Shown here one piece after another: positions 16,116 through 25,661 of a stretch of DNA of 44,169 nt. The notes beneath the pieces are model-generated. The model saw nothing but the letters and a program-made list of their open reading frames with translations. It was not told the origin of the DNA and did no database searches. Every line of letters starts with the position of its first letter. Positions within the stretch are counted from its first letter, which is position 1. The translations under genes and the position numbers were made by a program. The DNA lies in contig CABUKU010000025.1 of assembly GCA_902492205.1 (NCBI GenBank), forward strand, positions 1-44,169, read 5' to 3'. Source of the stretch: an uncultured Bacteroides sp. (GTDB lineage: Bacteria > Bacteroidota > Bacteroidia > Bacteroidales > Bacteroidaceae).

Positions 16116-16415
16116 TTAGAATACAGTCCATTCTCCTGTTACCAAATAATGCATAATAAACAGCAGCACCAGAATCAGGATCAATATCATACCGTATGAC
16201 AATGGCTTCCTACTGCTGTGTTTCCTTCTTTTCACATGAGTAGTAGCCTCTATAAACTTTCCGCGAATATCTTCGGGACTAAACTCTTTCGGAGGAAGCA
16301 TACCTAATTCTCTCTTGGCATCTTCTTCCATTTTCGTAAGTTTTTCCTTACGTTCATCTACGTATATATACTGATGGTTAAAGCCTCTTGGCTTTCTTAT
16401 ACTAAACATCCCCAT
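16116..16415 (-). CDS. small single-pass membrane protein, hypothetical
   Basis: This is a 99-residue protein with a charged cytoplasmic region (about 1-70) rich in Lys, Arg and Glu, then one hydrophobic segment (GMILILILVLLFIMHYLV) and a short tail. No enzyme motif is visible. It starts 2 bases after the OstA-like gene and precedes mutL by 15 bases, so it belongs to the envelope operon. I infer a membrane-anchored accessory protein of the group; its role is unknown. Confidence 0.8.
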   Translation of the reverse strand: MGMFSIRKPRGFNHQYIYVDERKEKLTKMEEDAKRELGMLPPKEFSPEDIRGKFIEATTHVKRRKHSSRKPLSYGMILILILVLLFIMHYLVTGEWTVF

Positions 16416-16417
16416 AG

Positions 16418-18082
16418 CTACTTCTTATTTAAGATCTCCCTGTTAGGCAAAGGTACCGATTTCCGTGTTGTTTTCTTTAATATCTGATCGGCTTTTTTAG
16501 GTATCCAGTTAAAGATATCTTCTTTATTACGTGGACGCATATAATCAAGCCACACGAAATTATCCAGTTTCAATTTATCGGAAGGAATCTGATCCATCGG
16601 ATATAATGTCCCATTAGATTTAGGACTCATAATCATCTTTTCCATTTTCCTATCCTTTAAAAACATATTCAGCACGCTTGTCTCGGATACATTCATACCA
16701 ATCATTGTAGTATCCCTTTCCTCAGGATAATAGATTACACGAACTGTACCTATGACATCCACCTGACGCATATCCCCCTCATGGAAGAAAGCTTTCATCT
16801 CTTTTCCGGTTACCTGATTATAATGAGTTGAGTCTTTCATTTCTACAGTCAGCGCCTGGTTTATAATATGCGCCCAGTCTATTGTACTGTCATTCATATA
16901 AACCTTTATTTCTTCACCTAAAAGTTGCTGTTTCTCATTCCATAAAACAGGATCATAATACATTGTCAAACAAGAATCCTTTGAATTAAATACAAGGGAA
17001 TCGCATACTCCTTGCACATCAGTACGATACATCCTCACCTTACGGTATGCTCTCATCTCCCGGTACATTGAATCGGTATCCATATTAAAGGTAAACAACT
17101 TCAATGAATCTCCATGCATAAACAGGCTATCTCCCTGCGAATAATCAACTGCGACTGCCCGTTTAGTTGCAAAAGCATAACCGGTTAACTCATTATAATA
17201 ACAGTAATTTCCTGTCAGCATATTCTTATTTACCGTGTCATTCATTACAACATTATCAAAGGCTTCACCATATCCCAGCTTACGATCATAGTACAAACTG
17301 TCTCCGGTCAATTTCTTTCCATCATTAGTCAGCACGGAACGATCGAGCAATTCAGCCTGATCGGACAATGTGTTGTAATACCCTCTTTCCGAATAAATAT
17401 GATTCGCTTCACTATCTATGTTAGAAGGGCCGAGAATTGTTGCCAATTTAGTTGCAGTATTATACTTCAATGTATCAGACGTTAAAATGAAACGCGGATT
17501 TACAAGCTTCACATCATGGTTAAATACTGAAATTTTAGTTGCAGGACTATATTCCCCCCAATCGGAAGTCAGTACGTTTTCCTCATCCATTAAAGTACCA
17601 CCATCAAAATAATAACCTAAGTTATAAATGCGATCATAATTCAAACTATCTGTCAATAAGGTGGTGTTCTTATTTTCCATCCGGACATTTTCACGCACCA
17701 TGGCTATCTGAGTATTTCCATCATAAAAAAGATAATCGCCATAAAGAAAAAGCGTATCTCCCTGGTTCATCTTGACATTGCCAAAAGCTTCCAATGAATT
17801 GGTCTTATCAAAGAAATAAGCACTGTCACAATACATATAAACACTATCGTGCCTAAACACCACAGAGCCTTCTACAATCTGTGCATCAGGATTGGCATCT
17901 TTATCAAATCTCAATATATCAGAGTGTATCAGATAAACCTTTGATTTTTTCTCCTCAGGATTATTATTAGTAGCTTTAGGTTTATTCTGCGCAATGAGAC
18001 AAATGCCAAACAGGCATAGAATACCTACGAGAAATATTCTATGCCTGCTCTTAAAATATTTTTTCTTATCAATATTCAGCAT
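16418..18082 (-). CDS. OstA-like protein (LptA / LptD N-terminal type)
   Basis: This is a 554-residue exported protein. A basic N-terminus and hydrophobic segment (FLVGILCLFGICLIAQ) resemble a signal peptide. Repeating beta-jellyroll strands of OstA type follow: ILRFDKDANPDAQIVEGSVVF, GDTLFLYGDYLFYDG, LLTDSLNYDR, LTGDSLYYDR, LTGNYCYYN and LFMHGDSLKLF. The family carries lipopolysaccharide across the periplasm. It is much longer than E. coli LptA and lacks an obvious barrel, so an LptA-like bridge role is my inference. The neighbouring parvulin genes fit outer-membrane assembly. Confidence 0.88.
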   Translation of the reverse strand: MLNIDKKKYFKSRHRIFLVGILCLFGICLIAQNKPKATNNNPEEKKSKVYLIHSDILRFDKDANPDAQIVEGSVVFRHDSVYMYCDSAYFFDKTNSLEAFGNVKMNQGDTLFLYGDYLFYDGNTQIAMVRENVRMENKNTTLLTDSLNYDRIYNLGYYFDGGTLMDEENVLTSDWGEYSPATKISVFNHDVKLVNPRFILTSDTLKYNTATKLATILGPSNIDSEANHIYSERGYYNTLSDQAELLDRSVLTNDGKKLTGDSLYYDRKLGYGEAFDNVVMNDTVNKNMLTGNYCYYNELTGYAFATKRAVAVDYSQGDSLFMHGDSLKLFTFNMDTDSMYREMRAYRKVRMYRTDVQGVCDSLVFNSKDSCLTMYYDPVLWNEKQQLLGEEIKVYMNDSTIDWAHIINQALTVEMKDSTHYNQVTGKEMKAFFHEGDMRQVDVIGTVRVIYYPEERDTTMIGMNVSETSVLNMFLKDRKMEKMIMSPKSNGTLYPMDQIPSDKLKLDNFVWLDYMRPRNKEDIFNWIPKKADQILKKTTRKSVPLPNREILNKK

Positions 18083-18110
18083 ATATTTACTATATGTATA
18101 TACTTCAACT

Positions 18111-19481
18111 TCATTTCTTTATCCAACCCGGATATTGGAAATCACATTTTTGCCACTTCTCATTAATACGAACATAAGTACTTTTTTGCTTCTCGACAAT
18201 CCATTTTTGCAATTTCTCATCCTTACGCTTCTCTACTACAAGACTTTTCAATTTTTGATAGTCGTCTGTAATAGTAGCCTTATGCCCATTAATTTTAGAC
18301 TTCAGTTTAATAATGGCACAAATTTCTTTTCCTTTATCATTAATCATGGTAAACGGTTTAGAAATCTCACCAACATTCAAGCCATCCACTACCTTGGCAG
18401 CTTCCTGAGATACTCTGGAAAGTTCTTCCATCGTAAAATGGGAAGTCCCTGTCATTGGGTTAGGCAACAAACCATGATTATTTCTTGTTTCTTTATCCTG
18501 TGAAATATATGTTGCACCATCTTCAAAAGTGAACTTATTGTTACGGATATCATCTGCTATAGAATCAAGCTTGGCAATTGAAGCCTCTATATCTTTTTCT
18601 TCAACCTTTGGTTTGATAAGAATATGACGGCTATTGATACGGTCACCACGCTTTTCAATTAACTGGATAATATGGAATCCATATTCAGACTCTACAATCT
18701 TAGAAACTTTCGAAGGATCTTGCAAGTTGAAAGCTACATTCGCATATTCGGGAACAAGCTCTCCACGTCCTTTGAAGCCTAGCTCACCACCATTACGGGC
18801 AGAACCCGGATCTTCAGAATAGAGCAGAGCCAAAGTAGAGAACTGGGATTCACCGGAGTTTACACGGTCTGTAAATTCACGAAGTTGCTTCTTTACACGG
18901 TCTATTTCTTCTTGCGGAATCTTTGGTTGCAAAGAGATAATCTGTACTTCTACCTGTGTAGGAACATACGGAACACTATCTTGAGGCAAACTTTTGAAAT
19001 ACTGACGTACTTCCGCCGGAGTTACTTTTACTTCCCCTGCAATTTTTTCCTGCATCTTCTGAACGGTCTGACCATCGCGGATATTTTCTCGCCAAGCCTC
19101 ACGAATCTGAGTCAATGTTTTATTAAAGTACTCTTCTAGCTTTTCTTTAGATCCAACTTGTGAAATCGCATAGTTGGTCTGAGCCTCCAAGCGTTGCAAG
19201 ATTTCAGAATCGGAAACAGTAACACTATCTATAGCGGCCTGATGCAAAAATAACTTTTGTATGGCTAACATTTCAGGAATTACACAATAAGGATCTCCAT
19301 CAATCTTACGTCCTTCATATTGCGCATTCAAACGTTCTTCCTCAACGTCTGATTTCAATATAGCCTCATCACCGACAACCCATACAACTTCATCAATAAC
19401 ATTGTCTTGTGCATACGCAATTTTTCCTGCAACCAGGAGAATCAACAAAGTCAGTATTCTAAAGCTCAATAATTTATTCAT
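18111..19481 (-). CDS. SurA-like periplasmic peptidyl-prolyl isomerase
   Basis: This is a chaperone and proline isomerase for outer-membrane proteins. The 456 residues start with a signal peptide (LLSFRILTLLILLVAGKIAYA) and a SurA-N helical region. A first parvulin domain follows near 175-280 (YSEDPGSARNGGELGFKGRGELVPEYANVAF, ESEYGFHIIQLIEKRG) and a second near 285-390 (INSRHILIKPKVEE). The C-terminal Lys-rich helix resembles the SurA end. It sits 9 bases after the lipoprotein gene, third in the operon. Confidence 0.92.
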   Translation of the reverse strand: MNKLLSFRILTLLILLVAGKIAYAQDNVIDEVVWVVGDEAILKSDVEEERLNAQYEGRKIDGDPYCVIPEMLAIQKLFLHQAAIDSVTVSDSEILQRLEAQTNYAISQVGSKEKLEEYFNKTLTQIREAWRENIRDGQTVQKMQEKIAGEVKVTPAEVRQYFKSLPQDSVPYVPTQVEVQIISLQPKIPQEEIDRVKKQLREFTDRVNSGESQFSTLALLYSEDPGSARNGGELGFKGRGELVPEYANVAFNLQDPSKVSKIVESEYGFHIIQLIEKRGDRINSRHILIKPKVEEKDIEASIAKLDSIADDIRNNKFTFEDGATYISQDKETRNNHGLLPNPMTGTSHFTMEELSRVSQEAAKVVDGLNVGEISKPFTMINDKGKEICAIIKLKSKINGHKATITDDYQKLKSLVVEKRKDEKLQKWIVEKQKSTYVRINEKWQKCDFQYPGWIKK

Positions 19482-19490
19482 CCTATGCTT

Positions 19491-20339
19491 TTAATAATAA
19501 TAAATAATCTTTTTCTTGTCTATCGCGTTTTGATATAAATCATTCTTAACCCCTCGCATGAAATCAACCTGCTTAAGGTTTACCAAAATATCTTTTATTT
19601 CAGGTTTTGCAAAATCGAAAGGTTCCGGCTTTCCCACTTCCAAATAATCTTCAATATGAAGAAAATAAGAAAAAGCAGTATCTTTCAATTCTATATGCCT
19701 GTTATCATTCAAATATTGTTCGGGATTAGAAACCTTCAACGGAATTTTATCCAAAACTTCTGAAGCCAAAAGCCAACGGTCGTAAAAGTAATCATAACTT
19801 ACGGCATTCTGCAAACTATACTTCTCTAATTTATCTATAGCCTCAGGAGTTTTTTGTTTATACCATACCCGAACATTGTTCAAGCCCGATGCTCCTAAAG
19901 GAACTTTTATGAATAAACCTTTTATTAAAGGCCTATCTACAGTGAAAAGTTGCTTATTAGCATCATAATACTCCTGCATTTCACCATCAGTAACCTCCTG
20001 AGATACTTTTTGATTAATAAGTTCTTGTTGATAAGTATGCAAAATCAATGCTTTCCTATAATTCTCAACCAACTCATTTATTTTATCATTATCCGGGATA
20101 TTACTCTCAGCCTTATCATAGAGTAAAATACCCTCGGCCCAATCTTTCATATAATGCTCGGCAAAAAGCACACTATCATCTTTGGATAAATTCGGTGGAA
20201 GTGCCGAATGCAAATCTTCCTCATACAGAAACTTTCCGTTTACTTCCACTAAAGGAGTTTTTCCCTGATGATCATGTTTTTCACTGCTACATGCAGCAAA
20301 AATACAAAACATAAGAAATAAACCTCCTAATATTTTCAT
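19491..20339 (-). CDS. lipoprotein related to SurA/PrsA-type foldases
   Basis: This is a 282-residue protein with a lipoprotein signal (FLMFCIFAACSS; lipobox Cys near 17). VEVNGKFLYEEDL is the start typical of SurA/PpiC N-domains, and a helical body follows (VTDGEMQEYYDANKQLF). A clear parvulin core is not visible, so it is likely a chaperone without isomerase activity. It lies between two parvulin genes (gaps of 58 and 9 bases), which supports a shared role in outer-membrane protein folding. Confidence 0.85.
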   Translation of the reverse strand: MKILGGLFLMFCIFAACSSEKHDHQGKTPLVEVNGKFLYEEDLHSALPPNLSKDDSVLFAEHYMKDWAEGILLYDKAESNIPDNDKINELVENYRKALILHTYQQELINQKVSQEVTDGEMQEYYDANKQLFTVDRPLIKGLFIKVPLGASGLNNVRVWYKQKTPEAIDKLEKYSLQNAVSYDYFYDRWLLASEVLDKIPLKVSNPEQYLNDNRHIELKDTAFSYFLHIEDYLEVGKPEPFDFAKPEIKDILVNLKQVDFMRGVKNDLYQNAIDKKKIIYYY

Positions 20340-20397
20340 AAATTACTACTTATTAATCATTAAATAGATGACGAAGATAATGCAATAATCAATTACA

Positions 20398-21633
20398 TCA
20401 GTGATTATTAACTGTTTTTAAAACCTCTTGGTTAATTTCAACCTTATATTTGGCTTTCAAATCACTAATCCAAGATCTTTCAAGATATTTCTTGTAGTCA
20501 GAAACGACCAAATCAAAAATATCTTTATAAGTTTCCGGTCTCTTTACCTTCTTACCCAGTGTACTCATATAAGGATAGCCAGCTTTAGGTTGTAACTCTC
20601 CTTTCTTAAATATCACTCTATCTACATTAGCATCATCACCTTCTGCAAATAACATATCTGAAAAAATAATATCATATCTTTTATTTTCAGCTTTTACCTC
20701 TTTAAGCTTAGAAGCCCACTTTTCCCTAGGGATCTTCTTCAAAAGTTTTTTTATCTCTTTAATTTGTTTCTTATCTTTCGTATAAAAGATTATTCCATTA
20801 AAACGAGGAACATCCCATTTATAATCAGATTTATTTTCTTTAAAGAAATCTTCCAATGTTAAATCTTTGCTCCTATTAAGAAGTATCTTATCATCTATTT
20901 TCGCAGAGAGTATAGCATCACGGTATTCCTGGATAGGAAAAGTAAGATTATCAATTTCTAAGTTTTGTTGTTCCCGGTTTGGTCTGCGCCCTAATAATTT
21001 TAAAATATGAAGTCCTCCAGGAGTAGAAAATGGAGCAATATAACTTCCTATTGGCAAGTCAGAGAAAGCATTAGACTCAAATTCTTTAACTTTCCTATTT
21101 ATCGTAAGCCAAGGTAGAATTCCTCCTTTATCTGCCGTTTCCTTATCATCAGAATACATTTTTGCTAATTTATCAAAGTCCGCTCCATGCAACAAAGAAG
21201 TATATATGGAATCCATTAAGGCTGTAGCTTTAGCTATCTGTTTACCAGATGCATTCTGAGATAAATATTTAAATATATGGGCAACACGTACTTCATTACC
21301 AGATGGTTCATAAATATTCTCTGTTATATTTTTATCGTCTCCATTCAATCTATCGCAAAATTCTAATAGATTGTCTTTAAAAGATTGAAGAGTATCATAT
21401 CCACAAGATTCTGCTTCCACAACTTTTAGTTTCAGATTTATGAACAAATCAAGATACTTGTCCAGTGATTCTTGGTCATTTTTAAAGTCTAAACAATGTT
21501 TACGATACATATATTCAAACTCTGAACGAGTCACTTCCCTACTCCCTATTTTTATCAATATAAGTTCTTCCTGCCCGGCAAACATGCAGAGTGCAGTACA
21601 CAAACTAATCAATAGAAAGATATATCTCTTCAT
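20398..21633 (-). CDS. periplasmic parvulin-type (PpiC) peptidyl-prolyl isomerase
   Basis: This is a 411-residue exported protein: signal peptide (YIFLLISLCTALCMFAG), SurA-N-like start (IGSREVTRSEFEYMYRKHC), and a PpiC domain near 115-225 (VRVAHIF, FDKLAKMYSDDKETADKGGILPW, STPGGLHILKLLGRR). A C-terminal helical part follows that I do not recognise. The ATG at 21633 is preferred over a TTG 15 bases upstream because the signal peptide then begins MKRY. It is first of the seven-gene operon and directly follows the guaB terminator, so its promoter must be very close or arise from read-through. Confidence 0.9.
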   Translation of the reverse strand: MKRYIFLLISLCTALCMFAGQEELILIKIGSREVTRSEFEYMYRKHCLDFKNDQESLDKYLDLFINLKLKVVEAESCGYDTLQSFKDNLLEFCDRLNGDDKNITENIYEPSGNEVRVAHIFKYLSQNASGKQIAKATALMDSIYTSLLHGADFDKLAKMYSDDKETADKGGILPWLTINRKVKEFESNAFSDLPIGSYIAPFSTPGGLHILKLLGRRPNREQQNLEIDNLTFPIQEYRDAILSAKIDDKILLNRSKDLTLEDFFKENKSDYKWDVPRFNGIIFYTKDKKQIKEIKKLLKKIPREKWASKLKEVKAENKRYDIIFSDMLFAEGDDANVDRVIFKKGELQPKAGYPYMSTLGKKVKRPETYKDIFDLVVSDYKKYLERSWISDLKAKYKVEINQEVLKTVNNH

Positions 21634-21646
21634 ACTACATAAAATC

Positions 21647-21685
21647 AAAAAAAGGAAACGGCTAATAGTGAATAAAACCGTTTCC
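21647..21685 (-). terminator. terminator of guaB
   Basis: Stem GGAAACGG/CCGTTTCC (21654-21661, 21678-21685) is followed on the minus strand by TTTTTTTG. It lies between guaB and the parvulin gene. Confidence 0.8.
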
Positions 21686-21713
21686 TCGTTTTCTTTCAGA
21701 CTATTATCCTATA

Positions 21714-23192
21714 TTATTCAGGACGGCTATAATTAGGCGCCTCACTTGTAATAGTCACATCATGCGGATGACTTTCCAAAACTCCTGCATTAGTAATACG
21801 GGTAAACTTAGCGTCATGAAGCTTTTCTATATTTTCGGCTCCACAATATCCCATACCGGCACGAAGGCCACCTGTCAATTGATAAATTACTTCATACAAA
21901 GTTCCTTTATAGGGTACACGTGCAGCAATACCTTCCGGAACCAATTTCTTAGCATTAGTCTCACCACTTTGGAAATAACGGTCTTTGGAACCATTTTCCA
22001 TAGCTTCCAAAGAACCCATTCCACGATATGATTTAAACTTACGTCCATTGAAAATAATAGTATCACCCGGAGATTCTTCTGTTCCGGCAACAAGCGAGCC
22101 AATCATCACACAATATCCACCAGCCGCTAAAGCTTTTACAACATCACCGGAATAACGCAAACCACCATCTGCTATCAATGGCACTCCTGTTCCCTTCAAT
22201 GCCTTTGCAACATCATAAATTGCAGAAAGTTGGGGAACTCCCACACCGGCAACAACACGGGTTGTACAGATAGAACCCGGGCCTATACCCACCTTGACAG
22301 CATCAGCACCTGCTTTAACCAAAGCTTTGGCAGCTTCGCCGGTAGCAATATTTCCTACAACTATATCAATATTCGGGAAACGCTTCTTCGCTTCCATCAA
22401 TTTTTCAATTACATTAATTTGATGACCGTGAGCTGTATCAATGACAATAGCATCTGCTCCTGCTTCAACTAAAGCTTGCATACGCTCCATTGTATCATTA
22501 GTAACACCAACACCGGCAGCAACACGAAGACGTCCTTTGGCATCTTTACAAGCCATTGGCTTATCTTTGGCTTTAGTGATATCTTTATAAGTAACAAGAC
22601 CTATCAACTTGCCATCTTTTCCAACAATAGGCAATTTCTCAATTTTATGCTCCTGAAGAATCTGGGCTGCCGACTCAAGATCTGTTGATTGGTTAGTAGT
22701 CACTAGCTTTTCTTTAGGAGTCATGACATGGTCGATATGCTTAGCCATATCTCTTTCAAAACGCAAGTCTCTATTAGTAACAATACCTACCAAGTAACCT
22801 TCATCATCCACTACAGGAATACCCCCGATCTTGTATTCTGCCATCAAAGCCAAAGCATCGCTAACAGTAGATCCTCTTTTAATAGTTACCGGATCATAAA
22901 TCATGCCATTCTCAGCACGCTTAACAATAGCTACTTGTCTTGCCTGCTCTTCGATAGACATGTTTTTGTGAATAACACCGATACCACCTTCACGAGCAAT
23001 AGCAATAGCCATTTTCGCTTCTGTTACTGTATCCATAGCGGCAGTAACAAACGGAACTTTCAACTGAATGTTTCTTGAAAACTTTGTCGATAAATCGACA
23101 GTGCGTGGTAATACTTCTGAATAGGCAGGGATTAATAGTACGTCATCATACGTTAATCCGTCCATCACAATTTTATCTGCAATAAATGACAT
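21714..23192 (-). CDS. guaB: inosine-5'-monophosphate dehydrogenase
   Basis: GuaB oxidises IMP to XMP with NAD, the committed step to GMP. The 492 residues form the usual TIM barrel with two inserted CBS domains (about 95-205). The catalytic Cys is in GPGSICTTRVVAGVG, with phosphate-binding GGLRYSGDVVKALAAG and the flap YRGMGSLEAM near 390. The N-terminus begins MSFIADKIVMDGLTYDDVLLIP. It is transcribed on the minus strand with its own -7 element and terminator. Confidence 0.98.
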   Translation of the reverse strand: MSFIADKIVMDGLTYDDVLLIPAYSEVLPRTVDLSTKFSRNIQLKVPFVTAAMDTVTEAKMAIAIAREGGIGVIHKNMSIEEQARQVAIVKRAENGMIYDPVTIKRGSTVSDALALMAEYKIGGIPVVDDEGYLVGIVTNRDLRFERDMAKHIDHVMTPKEKLVTTNQSTDLESAAQILQEHKIEKLPIVGKDGKLIGLVTYKDITKAKDKPMACKDAKGRLRVAAGVGVTNDTMERMQALVEAGADAIVIDTAHGHQINVIEKLMEAKKRFPNIDIVVGNIATGEAAKALVKAGADAVKVGIGPGSICTTRVVAGVGVPQLSAIYDVAKALKGTGVPLIADGGLRYSGDVVKALAAGGYCVMIGSLVAGTEESPGDTIIFNGRKFKSYRGMGSLEAMENGSKDRYFQSGETNAKKLVPEGIAARVPYKGTLYEVIYQLTGGLRAGMGYCGAENIEKLHDAKFTRITNAGVLESHPHDVTITSEAPNYSRPE

Positions 23193-23221
23193 AGGGTTAT
23201 GCGTTTAAAAATTATTGCGTG

Positions 23222-23229
23222 CAAATATA
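23222..23229 (-). promoter_or_regulatory. -7 element of the guaB promoter
   Basis: TATATTTG on the minus strand lies 29 bases before the guaB ATG. No clear -33 TTTG is present. Confidence 0.5.
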
Positions 23230-23282
23230 CGGTTTTTATTCAAGTTTAGGAGTGAAATCAATAGATTTTTTTAGAAAAAAGA

Positions 23283-23315
23283 TAAAAAAAGCAGCAAACA
23301 ATCATGTCTGCTGCT
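23283..23315 (-). terminator. terminator of recQ
   Basis: Stem AGCAGCA/TGCTGCT with a 12-base loop is followed on the minus strand by seven T residues, directly after the recQ stop. Confidence 0.8.
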
Positions 23316-23323
23316 ATCCTTTA

Positions 23324-25504
23324 TTAATTTGCCATTTCTGATATGAACTTAATCCTTACCAGTCTGATTTCATCCTCTGTATAATCATCGCCAAGTTCAT
23401 CCATCGCATCGTCTATCTTGTCGGTAGTGGATTCTTTGAAATAATCATAAATATCTTCCATATGATCTTCATCCATAATCTCCTCCAGAAAATAATCTAT
23501 ATTTAGTTTGGTACCTGAATAAACGATCGCTTCTATTTCATCAAGCAATTCCGAAAACTCTATACCTTTAGATAATGCAATATCATCCAATGCCACTTTC
23601 CGGTCAATACTCTGGATAATAGATACTTTCAATTTTGACTTGTTCGCTACAGTACGTACACGAAGGTCTTCCGGACGTTCAATTTCATTCTCCTCACAGT
23701 GTTTTTTAATTAATACACAAAACTCCTGTCCATAACGTTTTGCCTTACCAGCACCAACACCCGGAATGTTCTGTAACTCTTCTAAAGTAACCGGATAAAT
23801 AGTCGCCATCGCCTCCAATGAGGGATCTTGAAATATAACATAAGGAGGAACATCTAATTTCTTAGATAATTTCTTACGTAAGTCTTTCAACATAGAATAA
23901 AGAGCCGGATCGACAGCACAAGATGCTCCTCCACGTGCCGGCGTTTCTTCTTCTGTATCTTCAAACTCGTTATCTTCTGTTATTTTAAACGATTTCGGAT
24001 TCTTAAGGAATTCCTGTCCCTCAACCGTAACTTTTAATAATCCATAATTCTCGACATCTTTAGCAAGATAACCTGCAATTAAAGCCTGCCGGATGACAGC
24101 ATTCCATGTTTTATCTTCTTCACCCATACCTGAGCCAAACACATCCAAATCTTCGTGTTTGTGGGCTAATACTTCGGAAGTTTCCCTTCCTTGTAAAACA
24201 TCAATAATATAATCTGCCTTAAAGTTTTCTTTTACTGCCAAGATAGCTTCTATCACGGCGCATAATGAATCCTGAGCCTCCACTTGTTTTTTCGGGTTTA
24301 AACAGTTGTCACAATTTCCACAATTTTCTTCTGTATATTCTTCGCCGAAGTAATGTAACAAAGACTTACGACGACAAATAGAAGATTCGGCATATGCAGC
24401 GGTTTCGAGCAGAAGCTGCTTGCCTATTTCCTGTTCTGCCACAGGCTTACCTTGCATAAACTTTTCCAGTTTCTGCAAGTCTTTATTAGTATAGAATGTA
24501 ATACACTGTCCTTCACCTCCATCACGTCCAGCACGTCCGGTTTCCTGATAATAACCTTCCAAGCTTTTCGGAATATCATAATGTATAACGAAACGAACAT
24601 CCGGTTTATCAATTCCCATACCAAAAGCAATGGTTGCCACTATCACATCTACTTTTTCCATCAAGAAATTATCCTGATTAGCAGTACGAGTAGCAGAATC
24701 CATTCCCGCATGATAAGGGCGCGCATTTATCCCATTTGCCTGCAAAATCTCAGCGAGTTCCTCTACTTTCTTTCTGCTCAAACAGTAAATAATGCCCGAC
24801 TTACCGGAGTTAGCTTTAATAAACTTAATAATATCCTTATCTATATTATTTGTTTTCGGACGTACCTCATAATATAAATTCGGGCGGTTGAATGAAGATT
24901 TAAAGACTTGTGCCTCTATCATTCCTAGATTTTTCTGAATGTCATGCTGCACTTTCGGAGTAGCAGTAGCCGTAAGAGCTATTAACGGTGCTTTGCCTAT
25001 TTCATTAATAATAGGGCGAATACGGCGATACTCAGGGCGAAAGTCATGCCCCCATTCAGATATACAATGAGCCTCATCTACAGCATAAAAAGAGATCTTG
25101 ACTTGTTTCAGGAAATCTACATTTTCTTCTTTTGTTAAAGATTCCGGAGCTACATATAACAGCTTGGTCTTCCCTGATAAAATATCAGCCCTAACCTGAT
25201 CTATGGCAGCTTTATTCAGAGAAGAATTGATGAAATGTGCAATTCCATCTTCCTCACTAAAATTACGCATAGCATCTACCTGATTCTTCATCAAAGCGAT
25301 CAAGGGTGAAATAACTATAGCTGTTCCTTCCATCATTAAAGAAGGAAGTTGATAGCAGAGAGATTTACCACCACCAGTAGGCATCAATACAAAGGTATCA
25401 TTGCCGTCAAGCACATTTTTTATAATTGCTTCCTGATTTCCCTTGAACTTGTCAAATCCAAAATACGCTTTTAGTTGTTCTGTCAAATTTGTCTTCTCTG
25501 TCAT
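23324..25504 (-). CDS. recQ: ATP-dependent DNA helicase RecQ
   Basis: This is a 3'-5' helicase for recombination and fork repair. The 726 residues show Walker A (MPTGGGKSLCYQLP), the DEAH box (AVDEAHCISEWGHDFRPEY), TATATP, and motif VI (YYQETGRAGRDG). The zinc site has four Cys (SSICRRK ... ENCGNCDNC), then a winged-helix RQC and an HRDC domain near 520-600 (IPGVGAGKAKRYG). A C-terminal extension of about 100 residues, rich in acidic residues, follows. The start at 25504 (MTEKTNLTEQL) matches the family start. An in-frame ATG 36 bases upstream is less likely. Confidence 0.96.
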   Translation of the reverse strand: MTEKTNLTEQLKAYFGFDKFKGNQEAIIKNVLDGNDTFVLMPTGGGKSLCYQLPSLMMEGTAIVISPLIALMKNQVDAMRNFSEEDGIAHFINSSLNKAAIDQVRADILSGKTKLLYVAPESLTKEENVDFLKQVKISFYAVDEAHCISEWGHDFRPEYRRIRPIINEIGKAPLIALTATATPKVQHDIQKNLGMIEAQVFKSSFNRPNLYYEVRPKTNNIDKDIIKFIKANSGKSGIIYCLSRKKVEELAEILQANGINARPYHAGMDSATRTANQDNFLMEKVDVIVATIAFGMGIDKPDVRFVIHYDIPKSLEGYYQETGRAGRDGGEGQCITFYTNKDLQKLEKFMQGKPVAEQEIGKQLLLETAAYAESSICRRKSLLHYFGEEYTEENCGNCDNCLNPKKQVEAQDSLCAVIEAILAVKENFKADYIIDVLQGRETSEVLAHKHEDLDVFGSGMGEEDKTWNAVIRQALIAGYLAKDVENYGLLKVTVEGQEFLKNPKSFKITEDNEFEDTEEETPARGGASCAVDPALYSMLKDLRKKLSKKLDVPPYVIFQDPSLEAMATIYPVTLEELQNIPGVGAGKAKRYGQEFCVLIKKHCEENEIERPEDLRVRTVANKSKLKVSIIQSIDRKVALDDIALSKGIEFSELLDEIEAIVYSGTKLNIDYFLEEIMDEDHMEDIYDYFKESTTDKIDDAMDELGDDYTEDEIRLVRIKFISEMAN

Positions 25505-25563
25505 TGTATAATAGTTTTTAGGCTGTTCCAAGTTATACATCGAAACATCTTAGATGTTCTAAA

Positions 25564-25571
25564 CAAAGTTA
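25564..25571 (-). promoter_or_regulatory. -7 element of the recQ promoter
   Basis: TAACTTTG on the minus strand matches TAnnTTTG. The leader would be about 50-55 bases. The -33 element is not clear. Confidence 0.45.
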
Positions 25572-25661
25572 TAAACAAGTTCTCAAATATCACGAATATT
25601 TTCTCTATTATTTTTCAAGAAAATCAGGAAAAAAGCTCATTTTCTTTTCAATTTGCCCAAT

